From Prevotella sp. (GTDB lineage: Bacteria > Bacteroidota > Bacteroidia > Bacteroidales > Bacteroidaceae): a stretch of DNA of 64,000 bases. Shown here in pieces: positions 45,058 to 53,970 of the stretch. The notes below the pieces were generated by a model that was given only the letters and a program-made list of their open reading frames with translations, was not told where the DNA came from and did not search any database. The stretch is from positions 1-64,000 of the forward strand of contig JAILBT010000078.1 of NCBI GenBank assembly GCA_024680755.1, in the 5' to 3' direction. How positions within the stretch are numbered: the first letter of the stretch is position 1; each line of letters begins with the position of its first letter. Both the position numbers and the translations under genes were made by a program.

Positions 45058-45942
45058 CTATCGCCGTTCCTGTTGTTTGGCTTCGTCCCACAGCCGATCC
45101 ATCTCGTCGAGCGACATCTCGGTAAGCGGTTTTCCGGCGCGTATGCTGTGCTGTTCGACGTAGTTGAAGCGCGAGATGAACTTCTGATTGGTGTGTTCCA
45201 GGGCATTGTCGGGATTCAGATGGTAGAGCCGCGCAGCATTGATCACGCTGAAGAGATAGTCGCCCAGCTCGGCCTCGGCCATGCGTCTGGCCTCGGCTTT
45301 CTCTTCCGTCGTTGCTGTTTCGGGCAGCCGGTCCAGCCGGTCCAATTCCTGCTGCAGCTCGTGTCGCTCTTCGTCCACCTTGTGCCACACGTCGCGACGT
45401 TCCTCCCAGTCGAAGCCCACGTTGCGTGCCTTGTCCTGTATGCGGTATGCCTTGATGAGCGACGGCAGGGCGGCCGGCACACCCGACAGCACGGTCTTGT
45501 TGCCTCCCTTCTCGCGCACCTTCAGCTGCTCCCAGTTCTCAAGCACCTTAGTCACGCTCAGCTCGTCGCGCTCGTCGCTGTTCATGTCCGACAGCGGCAC
45601 CGGCTTTGCCTGTCCCACCTGCGAGGGGTGATAGACGTGCGGGTGGCGATAGATCAGTTTATCAACCAGCGCATTGCACACGTCGGCAATGTCAAACTGT
45701 CCCTGCTGCTGGGCTATTGAGGCATAGAAGCAGACGTGCATGAGCACGTCGCCCAGCTCTTTCTGTTCCTCCTCTGTGTCGCCGCGCATCAGGGCATCGC
45801 AGAGCTCGAATGTCTCTTCAATGGTATTGGGGCGCAGACTCTCGTTAGTCTGCTTCTTGTCCCACGGACACTGCTGCCGCAGGGTCTCCAAAACGTCAAG
45901 CATACGGCCGAAGGCCGCCAGCTTCTCCTCTCTTGTATGCAC
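45058..45942 (-). CDS. mazG: Nucleoside triphosphate pyrophosphohydrolase MazG
   Basis: LRQQCPWDKKQTNESLRPNTIEETFELCDAL; EEEQKELGDVLMHVCFYASI. Confidence 0.95.
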   Translation of the reverse strand: MHTREEKLAAFGRMLDVLETLRQQCPWDKKQTNESLRPNTIEETFELCDALMRGDTEEEQKELGDVLMHVCFYASIAQQQGQFDIADVCNALVDKLIYRHPHVYHPSQVGQAKPVPLSDMNSDERDELSVTKVLENWEQLKVREKGGNKTVLSGVPAALPSLIKAYRIQDKARNVGFDWEERRDVWHKVDEERHELQQELDRLDRLPETATTEEKAEARRMAEAELGDYLFSVINAARLYHLNPDNALEHTNQKFISRFNYVEQHSIRAGKPLTEMSLDEMDRLWDEAKQQERR

Positions 45943-46000
45943 GCTTCTGACTTGGTGTTTAATGTTACAATATGTTGTCGGCCTTGCCTGCGCCCTGCTG

Positions 46001-46426
46001 TCACAGGTTTGCCTTCAGCCGCTCTGCCATGTCCTGGTATTCCTGGCTGCTGAGATAGACCTTTCCGGGGTTCATCTGGAAGGTGCCGCCATAGTCGGGG
46101 CCATCGACATACTTAGGCACAAGGTGGAAATGCAGGTGCGACAGCTTGTCGCTGTATGCTCCGTAGTTGATTTTCTCCGGATTGAATGTGCGCTGCATGG
46201 CCTTTGTCACGCGCGTCACGTCGGCCATGAACTTGTTGCGCTCGTCGTCGCTCAGCTCGTTCAGGTCGTTCACATGGCCACGGTATGCCACGAGGCAGCG
46301 TCCGCGGTATGTCTGCTCGCGGAACAGGAAGACGCGTGACACCTGCAGCTGGCATATCTCGATCATCAGCTCGTCGAGGGTCTGGTTGTTGGTGCAGTAG
46401 AGGCACTGCTTGGGGTCGCTTTGCAT
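46001..46426 (-). CDS. HIT family protein
   Basis: DKLSHLHFHLVPKY histidine triad. Confidence 0.88.
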   Translation of the reverse strand: MQSDPKQCLYCTNNQTLDELMIEICQLQVSRVFLFREQTYRGRCLVAYRGHVNDLNELSDDERNKFMADVTRVTKAMQRTFNPEKINYGAYSDKLSHLHFHLVPKYVDGPDYGGTFQMNPGKVYLSSQEYQDMAERLKANL

Positions 46427-46464
46427 GGTTATGTGTTACGATGGTTATGTGTTACGATGGTTAT
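46425..46464. repeat. 16-nt tandem repeat ATGGTTATGTGTTACG, 2.5 copies, at the HIT gene start
   Basis: Exact copies at 46425-46440 and 46441-46456. Confidence 0.9.
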
Positions 46465-46484
46465 TTGCTTGTTGAGTGTATTGT

Positions 46485-47108
46485 CTATCTGATGAAATTG
46501 GTCCAGACGCGCTGTTCCTGCTCAGGCAGCGGCAGTTCGGCCACGTCCAGCCTGCTTATCATCCAGGCCATGTTGCGGCCCAGGGTGCGCATGGTCTGCA
46601 TACCCTCTTCGTCCTTGGCGGCTTCGCCCTGCGTCTGTCCGTACACCATGTTCCAGTACTGCGATGAGACGACGGGCATGTTCAGTATGGTGAAATACTT
46701 GTTCAGTCGGTCGAAGGCGGCCGAGGCTCCGCCCCGCCTGCACACGACGACGCTTGCCGCCGGCTTGTAGGCCAGATGCCGTCCGAGCGAATAGCACACA
46801 CGGTCCATCAGGGCGCACAGCGACCCGTTTGGTCCGCCGTAATAGACGGGCGAGCCCACGACCAGTCCGTCGATGCCGCCGGCAACGGCCGTCTGCACCT
46901 TGGAGTAGAGGGCATCGTTGAAGGTGCAGCGTCCTGTGCGGCCGCACCAGCCGCAGGCTATGCAGCCCTGCACGGCATGCTTGCCCAGGTCGATGGTCTG
47001 TGTGGCGATGCCAGCCTGTTCGAGTGTGTGCGCCACCTCGTCGAGTGCAAGGCGCGTGTTGCCGTGTTCGCGCGGGCTGCCGTTAATCAGCAATACTTTC
47101 TTAGTCAT
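46485..47108 (-). CDS. Flavodoxin / NADPH-dependent FMN reductase family protein
   Basis: VLLINGSPREHGNTRLALDEVA; CIACGWCGRTGRC; VVGSPVYYGGPNGSLCALMDR. Confidence 0.9.
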   Translation of the reverse strand: MTKKVLLINGSPREHGNTRLALDEVAHTLEQAGIATQTIDLGKHAVQGCIACGWCGRTGRCTFNDALYSKVQTAVAGGIDGLVVGSPVYYGGPNGSLCALMDRVCYSLGRHLAYKPAASVVVCRRGGASAAFDRLNKYFTILNMPVVSSQYWNMVYGQTQGEAAKDEEGMQTMRTLGRNMAWMISRLDVAELPLPEQEQRVWTNFIR

Positions 47109-47137
47109 GGTGTAAGTGTGGGTTGAAACATAATGTG

Positions 47138-48151
47138 TCAGAATTGTTCCAGCAGGCGTATGCGCTCGCGGGTGTCGGGGTGGGTGCTGAACAGCGAGTT
47201 GAGCATGCTCATCACGCTCTCGCCTTTCAGCGACTGCGGGTGGACGATGTACATCTGGGCGATGTCTTCGCGTCCCACATGGCCCAGGCCCGGGTCGCCA
47301 GAGATCTTGCGCAGGGCCGAGGCCAGTGCCAGCGGGTCGCCACAGAGCTCGGCACCGCCTGCGTCGGCCATGAACTCACGCTTGCGCGAAATGGCGAAGC
47401 GCGTGAGCAGGGTGAACACATACGCTATGCCAACGCACACCAGCCCGATGACCAGCACGACGATGAAGCTCAGTCCGTTGCCCTTCTCGTTGCGGTCGTT
47501 GCTGCCGCCGCTCAGTCCGCCCCACAGCAGGTGGTTGTACAGCATGTTGTAAACCAGCGAGAGTATGGTGGATACTATGCCCACGAAGACGATGCTCGTG
47601 ATGAGCAGGCGTGTGTCGTGGTTGCGTATGTGCGTCAGCTCGTGGCCCAGCACTCCGGCCAGCTCGTCGTCGTCGAGGCGGGCAAGCAGTCCGGTGGTGA
47701 CAGTCACGGTATAAGACCCCTTGTCGATGCCGCTGGCGAAGGCGTTGAGCTGCGGGTCGTCGATGACGTTTATCTTGGGCATGTCCATGCCGCAGGTCAT
47801 GGTCAGGTTCTCAACAATGTTATACACGCGCGGATTCTCGCGCCGCTCCAAGGGTCGTGCACCCGTGGCGGCACGCACCATGAAGGCATTGCCGAAATAG
47901 GCTATGACAAACCACAGTCCGACACCACCCACTACCCAGGGCATGGCCTGCACGAAATAGTAGTTGACATCTGCCACGTTCAGCTGGTGAACAACGTTGC
48001 CATACTGGTCGTAGTAGCCACCGCCAAAATAGTTGAGCAAGGCGAGAAATACCCAGACCATGCCCAGCATGATGACGGGAAACATAAGGAGCAGCAACAT
48101 GCTCATCATGTTGTTCCGGCTGATTTGGGTCTGAATACCAACGTATTTCAT
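47138..48151 (-). CDS. htpX: M48 protease HtpX-like
   Basis: GVLGHELTHIRNHDT; KREFMADAGGAELCGDP. Confidence 0.92.
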   Translation of the reverse strand: MKYVGIQTQISRNNMMSMLLLLMFPVIMLGMVWVFLALLNYFGGGYYDQYGNVVHQLNVADVNYYFVQAMPWVVGGVGLWFVIAYFGNAFMVRAATGARPLERRENPRVYNIVENLTMTCGMDMPKINVIDDPQLNAFASGIDKGSYTVTVTTGLLARLDDDELAGVLGHELTHIRNHDTRLLITSIVFVGIVSTILSLVYNMLYNHLLWGGLSGGSNDRNEKGNGLSFIVVLVIGLVCVGIAYVFTLLTRFAISRKREFMADAGGAELCGDPLALASALRKISGDPGLGHVGREDIAQMYIVHPQSLKGESVMSMLNSLFSTHPDTRERIRLLEQF

Positions 48152-48213
48152 AGTTGAGAGTTGAGATGGGAGAATTGAGGGATGAGAGATGAGGGATGAA
48201 AGTTTTGAGTTGC
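48152..48213. repeat. Low-complexity GAGAGTTGAGA / GATGAGGGATGA tract between lemA and htpX
   Basis: Direct reading; same family as 13441-13489. Confidence 0.7.
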
Positions 48214-48220
48214 TTCCGTC

Positions 48221-48784
48221 TTAGAACTTTATCTCTGGTGCCTTCTCGATGGCTGCACGCTCCTCGCGGGGCACCTCGAACATTGGCTCCTTGTGGAAGC
48301 CGAACATTCCGGCCAGTATGTTCGACGGGAAGGTCTGCACGGCGTTGTTCAGCTCCTTAGTGGCGCTGTTGAAGAAGCGGCGCGTGGCAGCCAGCTTGTT
48401 CTCGATGTCGCTCACCTCTTGCTGCAGCTGCAGGAAGTTCTGGTTGGCCTTCAGGTCGGGATAGGCTTCGAGCGACACTTTCAGTCCGGCCAGTGCACTG
48501 CTCAGAGCGTTCTCGGCCTGTATCTTGTCGTTGATGCCGGTGGCGTTCATGGCGGCTGCGCGGGCCTGCGTCACGCGCTCCAGCAGCTCGCGCTCGTGGG
48601 TGGCATAGCCCTTGACGGTAGCCACCAGCTGCGGTATCAGGTCGTGGCGCTGCTTCAGCTGCACGTCGATGTTGGCAAAGGCGTTCTCGCGGTTGTTGCG
48701 CAGTTTGACAAGGTTGTTGTAGATGCCGGCCACGATGAAGCCCAGAACCACTACAACGGCGATGATAATCAGAAGTGTTGTCAT
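48221..48784 (-). CDS. lemA: LemA family protein
   Basis: NRENAFANIDVQLKQRHDLIPQLVATVKGYATHERELLERVTQAR. Confidence 0.95.
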   Translation of the reverse strand: MTTLLIIIAVVVVLGFIVAGIYNNLVKLRNNRENAFANIDVQLKQRHDLIPQLVATVKGYATHERELLERVTQARAAAMNATGINDKIQAENALSSALAGLKVSLEAYPDLKANQNFLQLQQEVSDIENKLAATRRFFNSATKELNNAVQTFPSNILAGMFGFHKEPMFEVPREERAAIEKAPEIKF

Positions 48785-48962
48785 GATGGATAAGTGTTTA
48801 TTTGGTTTTTGAGTCTTTTGCTGTTCCTCTGCGGTCAGGGGGGGGGCTGTCCGTTCCCCTACCCTATTCTAACAAGCAAGAGTGATGCCAACGACACCAC
48901 TCCTGCTCCTGATTTTTGTTTATTTAACCTTTGTCCTGCCTCAGCAGCCAAGGTTCGATGTG

Positions 48963-49035
48963 TCGGGGCGACCCGGCTCGAACGGGCGACCTCCTGGTCC
49001 CAAACCAGGAACGCTACCAACTGCGCTACACCCCG
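48963..49035 (-). tRNA. tRNA-Pro (anticodon TGG)
   Basis: CGGGGTG/CGCCCCG acceptor, CCTGGTTTGGGACCAGG anticodon arm, CCCGTTCGAGCCGGG T arm. Confidence 0.95.
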
Positions 49036-49216
49036 AACTTGTGCTCTGACTGAAATCCTCGGACTGCAAACCTGTCTGTCTGTCTCGATATACCCTGATG
49101 AGTGTCGTTGCCCGCGTGGCAGACATCTCGCGCCGTCTGTTGCGGCTGGCGCGTTTCAGCGCTGCATGTCCGTATGTCAGTCTTTTCTTGTATCTGTTAT
49201 ATTAACGATAAAAACT

Positions 49217-50404
49217 TCATTTTATTATGCCCTGCTCCCTAAAAATCTTTGCCAGGGCTTGCACACCGCGCTCTACCTGCTCTTCGGTATGTGTGGCCAT
49301 CAGTGCGAAGCGCACCAGTGTGTCTTGCGGGGCGCAGGCCGGCGGTATGACGGGGTTGATGAACACGCCCGCCTTGAAAGCCAGGGCCGTGACAAGGAAT
49401 GTCTTATCGACGTCGCGCACATAGAGCGGGATAATCGGGCTCTCGGTCTCGCCTATCTCGAAGCCCTCCTCGCGGAAACGACGCAGGGCGTAGCGTGTCA
49501 CCTTCCACAGCTTCTCTATGCGCTCGGGCTCCTGCTGTATGATGTGCAGGGCCTCCATGGCGGCAGCCGTGGCAGCCGGCGTGTTGCTGGCAGAGAAGAT
49601 ATATGTGCGGCAGGTGTGACGCAGATAGTTTATGGTGTCGCTGTCGGAGGCAATGAAGCCGCCTATGCTGGCCAGGCTCTTTGAGAAGGTGCCCATGATG
49701 AGATCGACATCGTCTGTCACACCGAAATAGTCGCACACGCCGCGGCCCTGCTTGCCGAACACGCCCAGGCCGTGGGCCTCGTCCACCATGACAGAACAGT
49801 TGTATTTCTTCTTCAGCGCTACTATCTCGGGCAGCTTCGCCAGGTCGCCTTCCATAGAGAAGACACCATCGACCACAATCAGCTTCACAGCCTCATGGGG
49901 CAGCCCCTGCAGTATGCGCTCCAGGTCGTCCATGTCGTTGTGCTTATAGTGCAGCTGGCGGGCAAACGAGAGACGGCGTCCGTCAACAATGCTGGCATGG
50001 TCGCGGTCGTCGCAGATGATATAGTCGCCCTTGCCCACCACCATGGCCAGCACACCCTGGTTGACGCTGAAGCCGGTGGAGAAGCAGAGGCAGTCGTCCT
50101 TGTGGATAAACTCGGCTATCTCTTTCTCCAACTGGACATGCAGGTCGAGCGTGCCGTTGAGGAAACGGCTGCCGGCACAGCCCGAGCCATACTGGTCGAG
50201 CGCGGCCTTAGCCTTGTCTATGATACGCTGATCGCCGGTGAGACCGGTGTAGGCATTGGAGCCAAACATCAGCACCTTGTGACCACCCATCTCAACCTCG
50301 GTGCCCTGCTTGCTCGTTATGGCGCGGAAATAGGGATAGAGCCCTGCCTCCATGAACTTCTGAGGCTCGCGATAGTTCTTGTATCTTTCTTGTAGTTGTC
50401 CCAT
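49217..50404 (-). CDS. spt: Serine palmitoyltransferase (alpha-oxoamine synthase)
   Basis: Start MGQLQERYKNYREPQKFMEAGLYPYFRAI; GSGCAGSRFLNGTLDLHVQLE; VMVDEAHGLGVFG; GTFSKSLASIGGFIA. Confidence 0.85.
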   Translation of the reverse strand: MGQLQERYKNYREPQKFMEAGLYPYFRAITSKQGTEVEMGGHKVLMFGSNAYTGLTGDQRIIDKAKAALDQYGSGCAGSRFLNGTLDLHVQLEKEIAEFIHKDDCLCFSTGFSVNQGVLAMVVGKGDYIICDDRDHASIVDGRRLSFARQLHYKHNDMDDLERILQGLPHEAVKLIVVDGVFSMEGDLAKLPEIVALKKKYNCSVMVDEAHGLGVFGKQGRGVCDYFGVTDDVDLIMGTFSKSLASIGGFIASDSDTINYLRHTCRTYIFSASNTPAATAAAMEALHIIQQEPERIEKLWKVTRYALRRFREEGFEIGETESPIIPLYVRDVDKTFLVTALAFKAGVFINPVIPPACAPQDTLVRFALMATHTEEQVERGVQALAKIFREQGIIK

Positions 50405-50470
50405 CGTTGTGATGAAAGGATTTGTTACCTTCGCAGACGCGCTGTCATGCAGCAGGCCTGAAACAGGGTG

Positions 50471-50478
50471 CAAAGGTA
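50471..50478 (-). promoter_or_regulatory. -7 element TACCTTTG for spt
   Basis: caaaggta on + strand upstream of spt. Confidence 0.55.
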
Positions 50479-50637
50479 AGCATTTTTTCTTTATCCAAAT
50501 AATTTTTGGTAAATATTCGCACTTTTTTCTGTTTTTTTTGCTTTTCAGCTGGCAAATACAATAATATTTGTATCTTTGCAATTCGATTACATCACAAATC
50601 GCCCCTGTATTCCGTGGGCAGACAAACTATGCACATG

Positions 50638-51675
50638 ACAAAACGACATATCACCTTCATAGTGAATCCTATCTCGGGCACTCACTCGAAAGAGCAGCTC
50701 CCTGCCTTCATCGACGAGATGCTGGACAGGGGCCAATGGGACTGGACCGTCATTCACACCGAGTATGCCGGCCATGCCGCCGAGCTGGCACGCGACAGCT
50801 CGGCGCGCGGCGACTGGGCTTGCGTGGCCGTGGGCGGCGACGGCACGGTGAACGAGGTGGCACGGTCGCTGACCCACTCGGCCACGGCCCTCGGCATCGT
50901 GCCATGCGGCTCGGGCAACGGGCTGGCCCGCCACCTGTGTCTGCCGATGGACATGCGAAAGGCCCTGGCCATCATCAACCGCGGCAACGTCGTTCAGATG
51001 GACTATGGCGTCATCAACGAACTGCCTTTCTTCTGCACATGCGGCATGGGCTTCGACGCGTTCATCTCGCTGAAATTTGCAGAGGCAGGCAAACGCGGAC
51101 CGGCTGCATACGTGGAGAACGTACTGAAGCAGGGACTGAAATACAAGCCGCAGACATACGAGGTGGAAGACGAGACAGGCACGAGACGCTACAAGGCGTT
51201 TCTCATAGCCTGTGCCAATGCCTCGCAGTATGGCAACAACGCCTACATCGCCCCGGGGGCAACCATGACCGACGGTATGCTCGACGTGATCATCATGGAG
51301 CCGTTCAACGCCCTCGACGCACCGCAGATAAGCATCGACCTCTTCGCAAAGACACTGGCCAACAACTCGAAGATAAAGACCTTCCGCACCAAGGCCGTAC
51401 ACATCCACCGCTCGCAGCCGGGAGCCATCCACTACGACGGCGACCCCATCGTGACCGGCACCGACATCGACATCCATGTGGAGCCGTCGGGCATACGCAT
51501 ACTGACCAACCCCGACCAGGGGGAAGACCCCGGACAGCCAAACCCGCTGCTGAACGCTTTCAGCGACTTCTTTAATAATATTAATAATGTACGCGAAGAC
51601 ATCGAGCGGCAGGGCCACCGCATACAGGTGCTCAACAAGCTGCTGCTGCGACGCATAGAGCGAATGAGAAATTAA
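50638..51675 (+). CDS. Diacylglycerol/sphingosine kinase-family lipid kinase
   Basis: ITFIVNPISGTHSKEQL; VAVGGDGTVNEVARSL; VPCGSGNGLARHL; approximate start at MTKRHITFIVNP. Confidence 0.88.
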   Translation, partial: TKRHITFIVNPISGTHSKEQLPAFIDEMLDRGQWDWTVIHTEYAGHAAELARDSSARGDWACVAVGGDGTVNEVARSLTHSATALGIVPCGSGNGLARHLCLPMDMRKALAIINRGNVVQMDYGVINELPFFCTCGMGFDAFISLKFAEAGKRGPAAYVENVLKQGLKYKPQTYEVEDETGTRRYKAFLIACANASQYGNNAYIAPGATMTDGMLDVIIMEPFNALDAPQISIDLFAKTLANNSKIKTFRTKAVHIHRSQPGAIHYDGDPIVTGTDIDIHVEPSGIRILTNPDQGEDPGQPNPLLNAFSDFFNNINNVREDIERQGHRIQVLNKLLLRRIERMRN

Positions 51676-51684
51676 GACACAAGC

Positions 51685-51840
51685 ATGGACAACAGCATAT
51701 ACTACTACCTCTTCGTACTGGCTGCCATTGTGGTGGCCTTCCTGATAGTGAAGCGCGTGGCCAGTTGCCTGATACGCAGCGTGGTGCTGCTGGTGGTGGC
51801 TGCCATACTGATTTACGTCTACTATACCTACATGAGATGA
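51685..51840 (+). CDS. Single-pass small membrane protein (51 aa)
   Basis: MDNSIYYYLFVLAAIVVAFLIVKRVASCLIRSVVLLVVAAILIYVYYTYMR, ATGA overlap with next gene; below ORF-track cutoff. Confidence 0.65.
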   Translation: MDNSIYYYLFVLAAIVVAFLIVKRVASCLIRSVVLLVVAAILIYVYYTYMR

Positions 51841-52898
51841 AAAGAATATGTATCATGACCGGCGCGCGCCCCAACTTCATGAAGGTGGCACCGCTGATAA
51901 GAGCCATAAAGCAAAACGACGGTGCCAGCTACGAGCTGGTCTATGCGGGCCGGGCAGACGACACGACGCTCGAGCCATCGCTCTTCGACGACCTCGACAT
52001 GCCGCGGCCCGACGTCTTCCTGGGGGCCGACGCACCCAGCCTGAACGAGCTGACGGGGCAGGTCATGCTGCGTTTCGACCAGCACCTGAACAGCCACCCG
52101 GCCGATGTGGTAATCGTCGTGGACGACCTGGCCTCGACCATGGCGGCCGCCATCGTGACAAAGAAGCGCGGACTGCGCCTGGCACACCTCGTGGCGGGCA
52201 CACGCTCGTTCGACATAACAATGCCCAAGGAGGTCAACCGCCTGGTCATCGACGGGCTGTCAGACTATCTCTTCACCGCCGGACACGGAGGCTCAAGCAT
52301 AGCCACACGCGAAGGGGCCGAACGCGAACGGGTGTTCATGGTGGGCAACATACTGATAGACAACCTGCGCTATCTGCGCAACCGCATGACGCGACCCGAC
52401 ATCGCCGACACGCTGGGCCTGACAGAGGGCCGATATATCGTGCTGACCGTCAACCGACGCGCACTGATGGCCGACGAGCAGAAGCTGCTCCGACTGGCCA
52501 CCACGCTGCACGACACAGCCAGCCGGCACGACATAAAGGTGGTGGCACCGCTGCGCTCAAGGGCGGCACAGCTGCTGGCAGACGTGGCACTTGTGGTTCC
52601 GCCCCTACCCTTCCTGCAGTTTGGCTGGCTGACGGCCCACGCTCTCGGCGTGGTGACCGACTCGGGCAACGTGGCCGAAGAGACCACATTCAACGGCGTG
52701 CCATGCATAACGCTGAACAGCTACACCGAACACATAGAGACCGTCAGGGTGGGCACCAACATGCTCGTGGGCGAAAGCGCCGAACTGCTGCGACAGGCCG
52801 CCGAACAGATGTGCTGCCGGCAGTGGAAACAGGGTTCACTGCCCGAACAGTGGGACGGACACACGGCAGAAAGAATAGTGAGGACGCTGCTGGCATGA
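51837..52898 (+). CDS. UDP-GlcNAc 2-epimerase (WecB)-like protein with substituted active-site motifs
   Basis: MTGARPNFMKVAPLIRAIKQ, LAHLVAGTRS, VFMVGNILIDNL, VVTDSGNVAEETTFNGVPCITL. Confidence 0.75.
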   Translation: MKRICIMTGARPNFMKVAPLIRAIKQNDGASYELVYAGRADDTTLEPSLFDDLDMPRPDVFLGADAPSLNELTGQVMLRFDQHLNSHPADVVIVVDDLASTMAAAIVTKKRGLRLAHLVAGTRSFDITMPKEVNRLVIDGLSDYLFTAGHGGSSIATREGAERERVFMVGNILIDNLRYLRNRMTRPDIADTLGLTEGRYIVLTVNRRALMADEQKLLRLATTLHDTASRHDIKVVAPLRSRAAQLLADVALVVPPLPFLQFGWLTAHALGVVTDSGNVAEETTFNGVPCITLNSYTEHIETVRVGTNMLVGESAELLRQAAEQMCCRQWKQGSLPEQWDGHTAERIVRTLLA

Positions 52899-52944
52899 AG
52901 GACGAAGATATCACTGTATCACAACACTATAAACACCCTACAGC

Positions 52945-53886
52945 TTGATTACCATTCTCGGCCCTACGGCCAGCGGCAAGACTCGCGTGGCGGCTGCACT
53001 GGCAGCCTCGTTCATCGGCGAGGGACAGCCGGCGGAGATTGTCTCGGCCGACTCGAGGCAACTGTACCGCCGAATGGACATTGGCACGGGAAAAGACCTG
53101 GCCGACTACCGCGTGGGCGACATCTGCGTGCCGCTGCACATGACAGACACACAGGAACCCGGAACACGCTACGACCTCTACCAGTATCAGCGCGATGCCA
53201 CGGCTGCCATAGCTGACATAAAGCGGCGCGGAGCTCTGCCCATACTATGCGGAGGAAGCGGACTGTATATAGAAGCCGTGCTCAGAGGCTATGCCCTCTC
53301 GCCGGTGCCACAGAACCCGCAACTGCGACAGCAGCTCGAAGGACGCTCGCTGAAGCAACTGACAGACATGCTGGCCGAGCTGAAGCGGCAGAACGGCTCT
53401 GCCATGCACAATACCACCGACGTCGATTCGGCACAGCGAGCCATACGCGCCATAGAGATAGAGACATACAACCGCGACACACCCACTGAGCGGCGGCATA
53501 TACAGGCCGCAGACTCGCTGGTCGTGGGCATTGGCATCGACCGCGACGAGCGACGGCGCAAGATAAGCCGACGACTGGACGACCGACTGCGCGAAGGCAT
53601 GGTGGAAGAGGTGCGCTCGCTGCTCGACGAGGGCATCAGGTCCGACGACCTGATATACTACGGCCTGGAATACAGATATGTGACCGAATACCTGCTCGGA
53701 CACAGCACCTTCCAGGAAATGCACGACCGGCTGGAAACGGCCATACACCAGTTTGCCAAGCGACAGATGACGTGGTTCAGGGGCATGGAACGGCGAGGCA
53801 CACACATACACTGGATAGATGCCGCCATGCCTATGGCAGACAAGCTGAGCGAGATACGCAGACTGTACCGCGACTACAAGAGCTGA
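52945..53886 (+). CDS. miaA: tRNA dimethylallyltransferase (TTG start)
   Basis: ITILGPTASGKTRVAAALA; IVSADSRQLYRRMDIGTGKD; YGLEYRYVTEYLLG. Confidence 0.93.
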   Translation: MITILGPTASGKTRVAAALAASFIGEGQPAEIVSADSRQLYRRMDIGTGKDLADYRVGDICVPLHMTDTQEPGTRYDLYQYQRDATAAIADIKRRGALPILCGGSGLYIEAVLRGYALSPVPQNPQLRQQLEGRSLKQLTDMLAELKRQNGSAMHNTTDVDSAQRAIRAIEIETYNRDTPTERRHIQAADSLVVGIGIDRDERRRKISRRLDDRLREGMVEEVRSLLDEGIRSDDLIYYGLEYRYVTEYLLGHSTFQEMHDRLETAIHQFAKRQMTWFRGMERRGTHIHWIDAAMPMADKLSEIRRLYRDYKS

Positions 53887-53970
53887 GAGCTGAGAGTTGA
53901 TAGCTCAAGAACGGGAAAAGCACCTAAAAACAGTGAATCCATAATCTGCTAACCATAAAAATAGAGGAAA

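Noticed and set aside
52895-52948. 17-aa ORF MKDEDITVSQHYKHPTA between WecB-like and miaA
   Set aside because: Too short and likely just leader sequence before the TTG start of miaA.
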